Position numbers and translations under genes: made by a program
DNA from: JBCCGI01 sp039029355
GTDB lineage: Bacteria > Planctomycetota > UBA1135 > GCA-002686595
NCBI GenBank assembly: GCA_039029355.1
Contig: JBCCGI010000060.1
Span: forward strand, 1-51,486
DNA: 51,486 nucleotides
Direction of reading: 5' to 3'
Part shown: piece by piece, positions 25,855-35,037 of the stretch
How the letters are laid out: the number at the start of each line of letters is the position of its first letter
Position numbering within the stretch: position 1 is the stretch's first letter
Notes under the pieces: model-generated
What the model was told of the DNA's origin: nothing
Databases searched by the model: none
Seen by the model: the letters and a program-made list of their open reading frames with translations, nothing else

Positions 25855-27480
25855 TTAGACGTGTTCGTAGGCGACGAGCGTGAGGAACTCCTCCAGCTCG
25901 TCCTTGGTGATGAGGTCCTCGAAGAGCTCGATCGCGCGCGGGAACTCGCCCGCGCGGAAGGCCTCGGGGCCGAGGTCGAGGCGCAGCTTGTCCATCTCTT
26001 CGCCGAGGACCGTCTTGGCGAGCTCCGCGGTGACGACGCGGCCGTCGTCGAGCTGCGCGCCGTGCCGCACCCACTGCCACACCTGCGTGCGGGAGATCTC
26101 GGCCGTGGCGGCGTCCTCCATCAGGTGGTGGATCGGCACGCAGCCCGAGCCGGTGAGCCACGCCGCGAGGTAGCGCACGCCGACCTCCAGGTTCTGGCGC
26201 AGGCCGGCCTCGGTGACCGGGCCCTGCGGCACCGTGAGCAGGTCGGCCGCGGTGACCTGGACGTCCTCGCGCAGCACGCCCAGCTGGTTCTGCCCGTCGA
26301 GCACCGCGTCGAGCTCCTCGCGCGCAAGGGCGACCAGGCCGGGGTGCGCGACCCACGTGCCGTCGTGGCCGTCGTTCGCCTCGCGGCGCTTGTCCGCGCG
26401 CACCTTGTCGAGCGCCGCCTGGTTGCGCTCGTCGTCGCCCTTGATCGGGATCTGTGCCGCCATGCCGCCCATCGCGTGGGCGCCGCGCCGGTGGCAGGTC
26501 TGGATCAGGAGCTGGCTGTAGGAGCGCAGGAAGTGCTGGTCCATGCCGACCAGCCCGCGGTCCGGCAGCACGAAGTTGGCGTCGCTGCGGAAGCGCTTGA
26601 TGAAGGAGAAGATGTAGTCCCAGCGCCCGCAGTTGAGCCCGGCGGAGTGCTCGCGCAGCTCCCACAGGATCTCGTCCATCTCGAAGGCGGCCAGGATGGT
26701 CTCGATCAGCACCGTCGCCTTGACGGTGCCGCGCGGGATCCCGAGCTCCTCCTGGGCGGCGAGGAACACGTCGTTCCAGAGCCGCGCCTCGATGTGCCCC
26801 TCCATCTTCGGAAGGTAGAAGTACGGCCCGGTGCCGCGCTGCAGCAGCGCGTGCGCGTTGTGGTAGAAGAAGAGCGCGAAGTCGAACAGCGCCGCGGACA
26901 TCGGCCGCCCGTCGACGACGACGTTCTTCTCGACCAGGTGCCAGCCGCGCGGGCGGACGAGCAGCGTCGCCGTCTTCTCGGCGAGCTTGTATTCCTTGCC
27001 GGTCTCCGGGTGCTTGAAGTCGATCTGCCTGCGGATCGCGTCGTACAGGTTCTTCTGCCCCCGCACGCAGTTCTCCCAGGTCGGCGAGTTCGAGTCCTCG
27101 AAGTCCGCCATATAGAGGTTCGCGCCGGAGTTCAGCGCGTTCACCACCATCTTGCGGTCGACCGGACCGGTGATCTCGACGCGCCGGTCGAGGAGGTCGG
27201 TCGGCGTCGGGTCGATGCGCCAGCCCGACTCGCGGATCGAGCGCGTCTCGTTGAGGAAGTCCGGGCGCCAGCCGGCGTCGAGCTGCGCCTGCGTCGTTTC
27301 GCGCAGCGCCAGCAGCTCGCGGCGGTGGTTTCCGAAGCGCCGCTCCAATCCGGCGGCAAACGCGAGCGCGTCGTAGGTCAGGATCCCCTCGGCTTCTTCG
27401 AACCGGGGACCGAGGAGCTGGACACCTTCGGGAAGCTCGAAGCTCCCGGGAGACGGGCTGGCCTGGGCGGCGTTGTTCAT
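25855..27480 (-). CDS. aceB: Malate synthase A
   Basis: The 541-residue protein is of the short A-isoform size and has the signature REHSAGLNCGRWDYIFSFIK at about 276-295, LLVRPRGWHLVEKNV with the conserved Arg, and YFYLPKMEGHIEARLWNDVF. It condenses glyoxylate with acetyl-CoA to malate, the second step of the glyoxylate shunt. I chose the ATG at 27480 (MNNAAQ) over an upstream GTG at 27498; neither has a good Shine-Dalgarno. Upstream, two GGTTTC copies about 14 bases apart lie in a less GC-rich leader (near 27527-27547) and may mark the promoter. Isocitrate lyase follows directly. Confidence 0.97.
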   Translation of the reverse strand: MNNAAQASPSPGSFELPEGVQLLGPRFEEAEGILTYDALAFAAGLERRFGNHRRELLALRETTQAQLDAGWRPDFLNETRSIRESGWRIDPTPTDLLDRRVEITGPVDRKMVVNALNSGANLYMADFEDSNSPTWENCVRGQKNLYDAIRRQIDFKHPETGKEYKLAEKTATLLVRPRGWHLVEKNVVVDGRPMSAALFDFALFFYHNAHALLQRGTGPYFYLPKMEGHIEARLWNDVFLAAQEELGIPRGTVKATVLIETILAAFEMDEILWELREHSAGLNCGRWDYIFSFIKRFRSDANFVLPDRGLVGMDQHFLRSYSQLLIQTCHRRGAHAMGGMAAQIPIKGDDERNQAALDKVRADKRREANDGHDGTWVAHPGLVALAREELDAVLDGQNQLGVLREDVQVTAADLLTVPQGPVTEAGLRQNLEVGVRYLAAWLTGSGCVPIHHLMEDAATAEISRTQVWQWVRHGAQLDDGRVVTAELAKTVLGEEMDKLRLDLGPEAFRAGEFPRAIELFEDLITKDELEEFLTLVAYEHV

Positions 27481-27576
27481 GGGGGGAGGTGGCCGCACGC
27501 GGAGGCGGCCGAGGCAGACGGCTAGGGCGGGGAAACCGAGTTATCGAAACCCGCCATTCCGGCGCTGAAGCGACGC

Positions 27577-28896
27577 TCAGGAGAAGTTGGCGTTCGCCCC
27601 GAGCGTGCGGCTGAGCTCCTCGATGCGCTCGGCCAGGGCGTCCCGCTGCTGGAGCAGCCGCGCCTTCAGTCCGCTCCGCCGGCCGAGGCGGAAGAAAACC
27701 GCCAGGTCGCCGCGGGCCTGCTCCCAGCGGTCGCGGTAGGCCAGGGCGAAGGCGCCGAGCAGCGGCCCCAGCACCGCTGCCGCCAGCGCCCAGCCGGCGC
27801 CCGCCGCCAGCGCCGCGGCGCCGATGAGAAGAAAGTACCAGGCCGGAAAGAGCACCAGGCCGGCGAGCACGATATGCGTCACCAGCGTCTCCGGCGTCGG
27901 CCCGCCGAGCCGCGCGAGCACCGGCGACAGCCGGTAGGGGAGCCACCAGAGCGCGCTGCCGAGGAACGCCAGCGGCAGCCCGAGCACCAGCGCGAACAGC
28001 GTGCGTGCCACGAAGGAGAGCACGAGCGCCGGCGTGTAGCTCACCGCGAGGTCGTCCGGCGACACGCCCAGCCGCCGCAGCCGCTCGGCGAAGGCGGCGA
28101 CGTCGCTCGCCAGCTCGCGGAGCGCGTCGGGCCGCGTCGCGCGCAGCTCGGCGACGGCCTCGGCCAGCCCGCGCATGCGCTCGACCCGCCGCCCTTCACC
28201 GGGCCGCCAGATGCGCTCCGCCAGCTCGAGCAGCGGCAGCTCTTCCCAGCGGTCGAGGTTGAGCGTGACGCCGTGCAGCCCCTCGGCGATGCGCGCGGTC
28301 AGCGAGCGCACCGCCTCGCGGTCGTCCTGGTCGTGCTCGACGCGGAAGGCCCCCGTGTCGATCGGGTCGCCGACCCAGCAGGCCACGCGGCTGCGGAAGC
28401 GCCGCTTGCGCCGGAAGTGCAGGCCGACCGGGACGATCCGCACCCCGAGCGCGAACTCGGCCGAGGCCTCGGCGCCCAGCGCCATCCGTGCCGCACCGGT
28501 CTTCAGGCGGTCGAGGCGCGGCTCGGAGTGGGAGTGCCCCTCGGGGAACAGCGCCACCACGTCGCCGCCGCGGAGAGCCGCGAACACCGCCTCGAAGGTC
28601 CGCTCGTTGTCGGCCGTATCGGCACCGTCCTTCGCGCGGTAGACCGGCAGCGCCCGCATCCCGCGCAGGATCCCGCCCAGGACCGGGAGCTCGAAGAGCG
28701 GCGCCTTCCCGAGGAAACGCACCGGCCTCCCGGTCGTAAGCGCCAGCAGCACCGGGTCCACGAGCCCGTTGGGGTGGTTGGCCACGAGCAGCACCGGACC
28801 CGTTGCCGGGACCTCCCCCCCCAGCCGACTGCGGCGGTAAAAGATGTCGCAGGCGAGCCCCGCGACACGAAGCACGAGCCGGTTGATCGAAGGCAT
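27577..28896 (-). CDS. PlsC-like acyltransferase with C-terminal membrane domain
   Basis: The 439-residue protein has the acyltransferase motif NHPNGLVDP (H-x4-D) near residue 40, GKAPLFELPVLGGILRGMRA, and VVALFPEGHSHSEPRLDRLK as block III. A C-terminal ~140 residues contain two long hydrophobic stretches (about 300-385) before a basic helical tail rich in LLQQRDALAERIEEL. This layout is found in PlsC-family proteins annotated as glycerol acyltransferases in planctomycetes. The ATG at 28896 was chosen over a start at 28962 because the upstream extension has no family resemblance. Divergent from the ABC operon across 49 bases. Confidence 0.82.
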   Translation of the reverse strand: MPSINRLVLRVAGLACDIFYRRSRLGGEVPATGPVLLVANHPNGLVDPVLLALTTGRPVRFLGKAPLFELPVLGGILRGMRALPVYRAKDGADTADNERTFEAVFAALRGGDVVALFPEGHSHSEPRLDRLKTGAARMALGAEASAEFALGVRIVPVGLHFRRKRRFRSRVACWVGDPIDTGAFRVEHDQDDREAVRSLTARIAEGLHGVTLNLDRWEELPLLELAERIWRPGEGRRVERMRGLAEAVAELRATRPDALRELASDVAAFAERLRRLGVSPDDLAVSYTPALVLSFVARTLFALVLGLPLAFLGSALWWLPYRLSPVLARLGGPTPETLVTHIVLAGLVLFPAWYFLLIGAAALAAGAGWALAAAVLGPLLGAFALAYRDRWEQARGDLAVFFRLGRRSGLKARLLQQRDALAERIEELSRTLGANANFS

Positions 28897-28945
28897 CCCG
28901 ACCCCGATAGAATTCCCACCGCGCCGCTTGCGGGCAACCCTCCCG

Positions 28946-30787
28946 ATGGCCCTCCAGCTCATCTCCCTCCACCACCGCTACCCGGGGCGCTCAACGCCGG
29001 CCCTGGACGGCGTGTCGCTGCGGGTCGAGCCCGGCGACTGCTACGGCTTCATCGGGCACAACGGGGCCGGCAAGACCACAGCGATGCGCCTGGCGTTGGG
29101 CTTGACGCCGCTGCAGCGCGGCGCCGTGCGGGTCGACGGGTTCGACGCGGGGCGGTATCCGCGCGAGGCCCGCGCGCGCATGGGCGGGCTGATCGAGACG
29201 CCGGGCTTCCACGCCGCGCTCTCGGGCCGCGCCAATCTGGAGCTCCGGGCGCGCGCGGGGGGGGCGGTGCGGCGGGACGCGCGGACGGACGCCGAGCGCG
29301 TGCTGGAGCGCGTCGGCCTCACCGCCGACGGCGGGCGCGCCGTCGGCGGCTACTCCCAGGGCATGCGCCAGCGCCTCGGCATCGCCCAGGCGCTCTTGGG
29401 CGCGCCGCGCGTGGTGCTGCTCGACGAGCCGACCAACGGCCTCGATCCCGGCGGCATCGCCGAGATGCGGCGCCTCTTCGGGAGCCTGGCGCGCGACGAC
29501 GGCGTCGCGGTGCTGCTCTCCTCGCACCAGCTGCACGAGCTCGAGGGACTGTGCAACCGCGTCGCCGTGCTGCGCAAGGGGCAGCTGGTGGTCGAGTCCG
29601 ACACGGCCGCGCTGCTGCGCGGCGCCAGCTCGGCCTACCGCGTCCGCGCCGAGGACGCGGCGGATACCGGCGCGCAGCTGGCCGAGCTCGGCCTGGCGGC
29701 CGAGCCCGCGGGCGACGAGCTGCTCGTCGACCTGCAGGGCCGCGCGCCGGGCCAGGTGCTGCGCGAGCTGGTCGGTGCGGGTCGCGAGATCACGACCTTC
29801 GCGGCCAAGGTGCCGACGCTCGAGGAGATCGTGCTCGCCTGCGAGGCCTCGCCCGCGGACGACGCGGCGGACGACGCTCCGGCCCCCGCCCAACCTCCTG
29901 CGGAGCGGCTTGCGCCGGGCCGCCCGCTGCTGCGCGCGGCGCGCTACGAGCTGCGCCGGGTCTACGCGCGGCCGGCTGCGCCGCTGCTGCTCCTCCTGCC
30001 GGTGCTGGTCGCGCTCGCGGCGCAGGTCGTGCGCTGGCGCGCGGTCGCCGCCGAGCAGCGCGCGGTCGAGGCGGGCGAGCTCTTCGGCACGACCGCGGTC
30101 ACCGCCTTCGAGGGCGTGGGGCTCGCGCTCCAGGCCGGGCTGCCGCTGCTCGCGCTGGTCACCGCCGGCCTCGCGAGCCAGGCCCTGTCGGGCGAGCTCG
30201 CGCGCCGCACGCTGCGCAACCTGCTGCTGCGGCCGATCCGGCGCGCGCAGGTGGTGCTCGGCAAGGCGCTGGCCCACCTGGTGGCCACCGCGGCGGGGTA
30301 CGTCGTGCTGCTCGCCGGCGGGATCCTGGGCGCGGGGCAGCTGTTCGACTTCGGCGACGTCGAGGAGATCCTGCCCAACGGCCTCGCCTACACGCACATC
30401 GAGGCGGCCGAGCTCTGGCCCGAGCTGTGGGCCGTCCTGCCGGTCTGCTTCGTGCCGCTCTTGGCGTGCACGGCGCTGGGGCTGGCGGCGGGCGCGTTGC
30501 TGCGCTCGCCGGCGGGCTCGCTGGCGCTGGCGCTCGGCGGGCTGCTGGCGATCGACCTCGGGCGCGGCTTCGCGCGGCCCTTCGGGCTGGAGGGCGCGAT
30601 GCTCACCGCGCAGCTGCCCTCGCACCTGGGCGACCGCTCCGCGGTGGGGGGCTACGTGGATTTCTGCCGCGGCGTGAGCAATGCTCTGGAGCCGGCCTCG
30701 CAGTCCCCGGCGGTGGTGTCGCTCCTCTGGCTGCTTCCGGCGCTTGTGCTCTCGGTCTTTGTCCTCTCCCGGCGCTCGGTCGCCTGA
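28946..30787 (+). CDS. ABC transporter with fused ATPase and ABC-2-type permease
   Basis: A single 613-residue chain carries both parts. The ATPase domain has Walker A GHNGAGKTT (37-45), signature YSQGMRQR (~136-143), Walker B VVLLDEPTNGLDP (156-168) and an H-loop SSHQLHELEGL. After an acidic, alanine/proline-rich linker (~305-325), about six membrane helices follow (from PAAPLLLLLPVLVALAA at ~340 to the C-terminus), typical of ABC-2 exporters such as drug or envelope-component transporters. In most bacteria these are separate genes. It is the first gene of an apparent operon with a PDZ lipoprotein and two FG-GAP proteins. Cargo is unknown. Confidence 0.88.
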   Translation: MALQLISLHHRYPGRSTPALDGVSLRVEPGDCYGFIGHNGAGKTTAMRLALGLTPLQRGAVRVDGFDAGRYPREARARMGGLIETPGFHAALSGRANLELRARAGGAVRRDARTDAERVLERVGLTADGGRAVGGYSQGMRQRLGIAQALLGAPRVVLLDEPTNGLDPGGIAEMRRLFGSLARDDGVAVLLSSHQLHELEGLCNRVAVLRKGQLVVESDTAALLRGASSAYRVRAEDAADTGAQLAELGLAAEPAGDELLVDLQGRAPGQVLRELVGAGREITTFAAKVPTLEEIVLACEASPADDAADDAPAPAQPPAERLAPGRPLLRAARYELRRVYARPAAPLLLLLPVLVALAAQVVRWRAVAAEQRAVEAGELFGTTAVTAFEGVGLALQAGLPLLALVTAGLASQALSGELARRTLRNLLLRPIRRAQVVLGKALAHLVATAAGYVVLLAGGILGAGQLFDFGDVEEILPNGLAYTHIEAAELWPELWAVLPVCFVPLLACTALGLAAGALLRSPAGSLALALGGLLAIDLGRGFARPFGLEGAMLTAQLPSHLGDRSAVGGYVDFCRGVSNALEPASQSPAVVSLLWLLPALVLSVFVLSRRSVA

Positions 30788-30806
30788 CCCCGGTTCCCTT
30801 CGCTCC

Positions 30807-31778
30807 ATGCGGCTCATCTGCGCATCGCTCGCTCCGCTCGTCTGGCTGGCCGGTGCCTGCTCGTCGTCCGTGCCGAGCTCCCCGCCACCGCTGGCCGGGA
30901 TGGAGGAGCCGCTGCTCCTGCGCCAGGTGGTCGAGGACGAGCAGGCCCGCCGCGCCCTGCCGGCCGGCACCTTCAGCGGGCTCGTGCTGGGGGACGCGCG
31001 CGACACGCTCGACGCGCTGCTCGACGGACCCGCGGGCGTCGAGGTCGTACGCGTGGTGGAGAACTCGCCCGGCGACGCGGCCGGGATCGAGACCGGCGAC
31101 CTGCTGCTCGAAGCGCGGCTCGCAAACGGCACCACGCGCGCGCTCGCCTGGCCGTCGGACTGGCGCGACATCGAGCTCTCCTCCGCCGCCGGCGACACCC
31201 TGGGCGTGGTGCTCGACCGCGCGGGGGTCGAGCTCTTGGCCTCGTTCGAGCTCGAGCAGCGCGTGCGGCCCGCCGACGCGCCGGACATCGAGCGCTTCCG
31301 CGAGGAGGAGCGCGTCGGCATCGTCGTCCGCACCGCGACCGAGACCGAGGCGCGCGGTGCGGGCCTCCCGCCCGGCGCGGGCGCGGTCGTGGTGGGGCTC
31401 AGCCGCGAGAGCCCGTGGCGCGCCGCGGGGCTGAAGTTCGGCGACCTGCTGGTCGCCGCGGACGGCGCGCCCGTGCGCCACCCCGCGGTGGTGCTGCAGG
31501 CTGCGCGTGGCGGCGGCGACCGCGTGCGCCTCGAAGGTCTGCGCGGCGGGACGCCCTTCGAGCTCGACGCGCCGCTGTCGCGCCGCGTGCACGAGCTGCA
31601 GTCGGTCTCGGTGCCGCTGCTCTTTTCCTACGAGAACCAGCGCGGCACGCGGACCCTGTCGGCCGTGCTCGGCCTGCTGCACTGGCGCCGGACCTCGGCC
31701 GCGTGGCGACTGCGCCTCCTGTGGGTGATCTCGATGGGCGGCGGCGACGCCGACCGGCTGCGCGAGGTGGACGCATGA
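30807..31778 (+). CDS. Lipoprotein with two PDZ-like domains
   Basis: The 323-residue product has a lipobox LAGAC with the lipidated cysteine at position 18. Residues ~55-140 (VVRVVENSPGDAAGIETGDL) and ~165-250 (VVVGLSRESPWRAAGLKFGD) are PDZ-like domains with the carboxylate-loop style GxxAGI/GL motif. No protease or other catalytic domain is present. It is probably anchored in the envelope and binds peptide tails or other partners. It starts 19 bases after the ABC gene and ends in an ATGA overlap with the next gene, so operon membership is strong. Confidence 0.8.
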   Translation: MRLICASLAPLVWLAGACSSSVPSSPPPLAGMEEPLLLRQVVEDEQARRALPAGTFSGLVLGDARDTLDALLDGPAGVEVVRVVENSPGDAAGIETGDLLLEARLANGTTRALAWPSDWRDIELSSAAGDTLGVVLDRAGVELLASFELEQRVRPADAPDIERFREEERVGIVVRTATETEARGAGLPPGAGAVVVGLSRESPWRAAGLKFGDLLVAADGAPVRHPAVVLQAARGGGDRVRLEGLRGGTPFELDAPLSRRVHELQSVSVPLLFSYENQRGTRTLSAVLGLLHWRRTSAAWRLRLLWVISMGGGDADRLREVDA

Positions 31779-33349
31779 GCGCGCTGCTCTGTGCCGTCGC
31801 GCTCGCGCTCGCGCCCTCCGAGCTGGCGCGCGTCACCCCGGTCCAGGTGCCCGACGGGACCCGCGTGCGGCGCGCGTTCCTCGACGACCTCAACGCGGAC
31901 GGGCGGTCGGACCTGTTCCTCGTCACGACCATGCGCGGCGAGGAGCGACGTCGGCTCGCGGTCCATTTGGGACGCGCCGGCGACGCGCGCTTCGCGCAGC
32001 GCGCCGACCACACGCTGGACCTGACCGGCGACGTGGTGGCGCTCGCGCCCGCCGACGTCGACGCAGCGCCGGGGCGCGAGGTCGCGCTGTGGACCGCGCG
32101 CGGCATCTTCGCCTGGCGCCCGCAGGCCACCGACCCCAAGGAGCGCTTCGCGCGGCTGGGCGAGGTCGAGCTATTGTGGCAGCTCGCCGACGACGAGGAC
32201 GTGATCCTGTGGCGCTCCGGCGTGCGCGACGTCGACGGCGACGGCCTGCCCGACCTGCTGTCGCCCGAGCCCGAGGGCTACGTCGTCCACCTGCAGCGCC
32301 GCGACGCGGGCGGCGCGCGCTTCGAGGCGCAGGAGCGCCACGCGCTCAACCCGGCCCAGCTCGTGCTCGAGGACCGGCCGCCGGTCCGCACGTCCGATGG
32401 CGCGACGCTCGACGCGAAGACCCAGGACCGCAAGCGCTTCGAGCTCCGCATCGGCGGCGGCGGGGACGTCGAGGACGTCACCTTCTGGGCCGGCCCGCTG
32501 CTCCGCATCCAGAGCCGCATGCCGGCGCCGCTCCTGGCCGACTGGGACGCCGACGGCGACCTCGACCTCGTCGTGCAGACGCCCGAGCGCCTGCTGGTCT
32601 GGCGGCGCGGTGAGGACGGCGCCGAGCCGGGGCTCGCGCTGCCGCTGCCGCTCGAGGTCGACCGCGCGCGCAAGCTCGACGTGTCCTTCCGCGTGACGGC
32701 GGGGGAGCTCGACGGCGACGGGCGGGTCGACTGCATCGTCTTCGCCGGCGACAAGCGCGCGAGCGACGTGCGCACCCAGGCGCTGGTGTTCACCCAGGCG
32801 GGCACGGCGGCGGGTGAGGCGCCGCTCTTCGGCGACGAGGGGCGCCCGCAGCAGCTGCTCGTGCTGGCCGGCTTCGCGGGCGGCGGCCGCCTGCTCGACG
32901 TGGACGGCGACGGGCGCGACGACCTGGTCGTGGGCTCGTTCCGCCCCGACCTCCTGGAGCAGATCACCGGCGGCTCGGACTCGATCGAGCTCGAGCTCGA
33001 CGTGTTCCGAAACCTGGGCGGGAGGTTCTCGCGCCGGCCCGACCTGGCCACGCGCATCCGCATCTCGACCGAGGTCGAGGACGCGGGGACCGAGCTCAGC
33101 TTCGTCGAGGACGTCGGCGGCGACGGCGTGCGCGACCTCCTGGTGCGCGAGGAGGAGCGCCTCGCGCTCTACCTCATCCGCCCGGCGCGCGGCGGGGTCG
33201 AGCAGGGCCTCGAGCGCCTCGGGCGCCCGATCTGGACCCAGGCGATCGACGACGACGCCAAGGTCTTCGTCGAGGAGCTGGAGCAGGGGCGGCGCGAGGT
33301 GCTGGTCCTGCGCGACGCAGAGGTCCTACACGTGGAGTTCGGCCGATGA
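31775..33349 (+). CDS. Secreted FG-GAP/VCBS repeat protein (first of two)
   Basis: The 524-residue protein starts in an ATGA overlap with the PDZ lipoprotein. A short hydrophobic leader (residues 1-15) is followed by repeats with D-x-D-G-D-G-type calcium loops: DLNADGRSDLFLV, DVDGDGLPDLLSP, DWDADGDLDLVVQ, ELDGDGRVDCIVF, DVDGDGRDDLVVG. These build beta-propeller blades. No enzymatic motif was seen. A secreted or envelope-displayed structural or ligand-binding role is likely. It is followed by a related gene in another ATGA overlap. Confidence 0.82.
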   Translation: MSALLCAVALALAPSELARVTPVQVPDGTRVRRAFLDDLNADGRSDLFLVTTMRGEERRRLAVHLGRAGDARFAQRADHTLDLTGDVVALAPADVDAAPGREVALWTARGIFAWRPQATDPKERFARLGEVELLWQLADDEDVILWRSGVRDVDGDGLPDLLSPEPEGYVVHLQRRDAGGARFEAQERHALNPAQLVLEDRPPVRTSDGATLDAKTQDRKRFELRIGGGGDVEDVTFWAGPLLRIQSRMPAPLLADWDADGDLDLVVQTPERLLVWRRGEDGAEPGLALPLPLEVDRARKLDVSFRVTAGELDGDGRVDCIVFAGDKRASDVRTQALVFTQAGTAAGEAPLFGDEGRPQQLLVLAGFAGGGRLLDVDGDGRDDLVVGSFRPDLLEQITGGSDSIELELDVFRNLGGRFSRRPDLATRIRISTEVEDAGTELSFVEDVGGDGVRDLLVREEERLALYLIRPARGGVEQGLERLGRPIWTQAIDDDAKVFVEELEQGRREVLVLRDAEVLHVEFGR

Positions 33350-35022
33350 ATGCTCTCCTTGTCGCCGCGCTGCTCGCGGCCGCGCCCCCGCAGGGCGACG
33401 AGCTGGTGGTCGAACGCCGGCAGACGCTGCGCCTCCCCGGCCCGGTGGCCGCCTGGCGCGCGCTGGACCTCGACGGCGACGGGCCGGTCGAGCTCCTCAC
33501 CGTCGACCGCGCCGGCCGCGTCGTGGTGCGGCGCGCCGGCGAGGACGGCATCTACCCCGTCGAGGTCGCCGGGGGCATCCGCCTCGGGGAGCCGGCGCGC
33601 TCGCTGCTCGCGCTGCTCCCGGACCCCGCGCGCGGCGTGCTCGACCTGTTGGTCGTCGACCCGGGCGGAACGAAGCTGCACCGGCTGGTGGACGGCGCCG
33701 GCTTTGATCCCGAGCCCGTGATGCTGGCCGAGCGCGGCGTGTTCGAGCTGCGCACCGGCCGCCCGCTGTTCGCCGACCTGGTGCAGGACGTGAACGGCGA
33801 CGGGCGTGCGGACCTGGTGCTGCCCGAGGGCCGCGGCGTTGGTCTCTGGATGGAGTCCGAGGGTCAGGACGGCGCGCGCACCTTCCGGCGCGCGGCCACC
33901 GTCCCCGTGCGCATCCGCCACCGGCAGGGGGCCGAGGTCGAGGCGCTCTCCTCGACCATCTACGAGACCCTGTCGATCCCGCGGCTCTCGACCGAGGACG
34001 TCAACGGCGATGGGCGCGCCGACCTGGTGGTGCTCGAGGCCGCCCGCCGTGCGTTCCACCTGCAGCGCGCGGACGGCTCGTACGCGCTCACGCCCGACGC
34101 GACGCTCGACCTCAGCATCTTCCGCGACACGACGCCCGAGGCGAAGCTCGCGCCCGGACGCACGCTGGTGCTGGGCGACGACGCGAGCGTGCAGTCCAGC
34201 GACCTCGACGGCGACGGCATTCCGGACTACGTCGTCGCGCACCGCCGCAAGGTGTGGGTCTTCCACGGGAGCGAGGAGGGGCCGCAGTTCGTCGAGCCCA
34301 GCTCGATCTTCAAGACCGCCGAGGACATCACCGGGCTGGTGCTGCTCGACCTCGACGACGACGCCTTCGTCGACCTCCTGATCTACAAGGTCGTGGTGCC
34401 GAGCATCGGCGCGCTGCTCGTCGGCATGTTCCAGAGCTGGGACGTCGAGATCACCGCCCACGGCTACCGGAACCTCGAGGGCGAGCGCTTCGGCACCAAG
34501 CCCAAGCACGAGGGCCTGGTCGTCCTGCGCCTGCCCCCGCTGCTGGAGGTCCTGCGGCGGCCGGAGGACGTGCTGGAGAAGATCGAACAGGCCGAGCGCA
34601 CCTTCCGCACCGCGTCCACCGGCGACTTCGACGGCGACGGTCTGCGCGACGTCGCGCTGATCGGCGAGGAGGGCTCGCTGCTGGAGGTGTGGCGCACGCC
34701 GTCTGCGGAGCATCTAGAGGCCGCCGAGGAGAGCGACGACGCCTGGGTACGGCGGCTGATCTTCGAGCAGGAGGACCCGGTCTTCGGGCTCGACCGCGTG
34801 CTGTCGTACCTGTCGGCCTTCGGCGAGCGCCGGACCGCCAGCCTCACCGGCGACCGCGGGTCCGACGCGCGGCTGGACCTGGGCGAGGGCTCGGGACTGC
34901 CGCTGGTGGCGGCGATCCCGGCGGACGTCGACGGCGATGGAGCGGATGAGCTGGTGACGGCGTACGCGGCGCTGGACGGGCGGCTGGTGGTCGAGATCCT
35001 GGCGGTGACGCGGCGCCCGTAG
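33346..35022 (+). CDS. Secreted FG-GAP/VCBS repeat protein (second of two)
   Basis: The 558-residue protein starts in an ATGA overlap, has a short hydrophobic leader (LLVAALLAAAPP) and calcium-type loops DLDGDGPVELLTV, DVNGDGRADLVLP, DVNGDGRADLVVL, DLDGDGIPDYVVA, DLDDDAFVDLLIY, DFDGDGLRDVALI and DVDGDGADELVTA, giving about seven blades. It resembles its upstream neighbour in general plan and may be a tandem duplicate that has diverged. It is the last gene of the ABC operon and ends 15 bases from the convergent sigma gene. Function unknown. Confidence 0.82.
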   Translation: MNALLVAALLAAAPPQGDELVVERRQTLRLPGPVAAWRALDLDGDGPVELLTVDRAGRVVVRRAGEDGIYPVEVAGGIRLGEPARSLLALLPDPARGVLDLLVVDPGGTKLHRLVDGAGFDPEPVMLAERGVFELRTGRPLFADLVQDVNGDGRADLVLPEGRGVGLWMESEGQDGARTFRRAATVPVRIRHRQGAEVEALSSTIYETLSIPRLSTEDVNGDGRADLVVLEAARRAFHLQRADGSYALTPDATLDLSIFRDTTPEAKLAPGRTLVLGDDASVQSSDLDGDGIPDYVVAHRRKVWVFHGSEEGPQFVEPSSIFKTAEDITGLVLLDLDDDAFVDLLIYKVVVPSIGALLVGMFQSWDVEITAHGYRNLEGERFGTKPKHEGLVVLRLPPLLEVLRRPEDVLEKIEQAERTFRTASTGDFDGDGLRDVALIGEEGSLLEVWRTPSAEHLEAAEESDDAWVRRLIFEQEDPVFGLDRVLSYLSAFGERRTASLTGDRGSDARLDLGEGSGLPLVAAIPADVDGDGADELVTAYAALDGRLVVEILAVTRRP

Positions 35023-35037
35023 CCTCTGGCCGTGGGG

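Noticed and set aside
24476..31434. Very long open frames overlapping the glyoxylate, PlsC-like and ABC genes
   Set aside because: They are antisense or out-of-frame shadows with Arg/Ala/Pro-rich low-complexity translations; the true genes have full family motifs.
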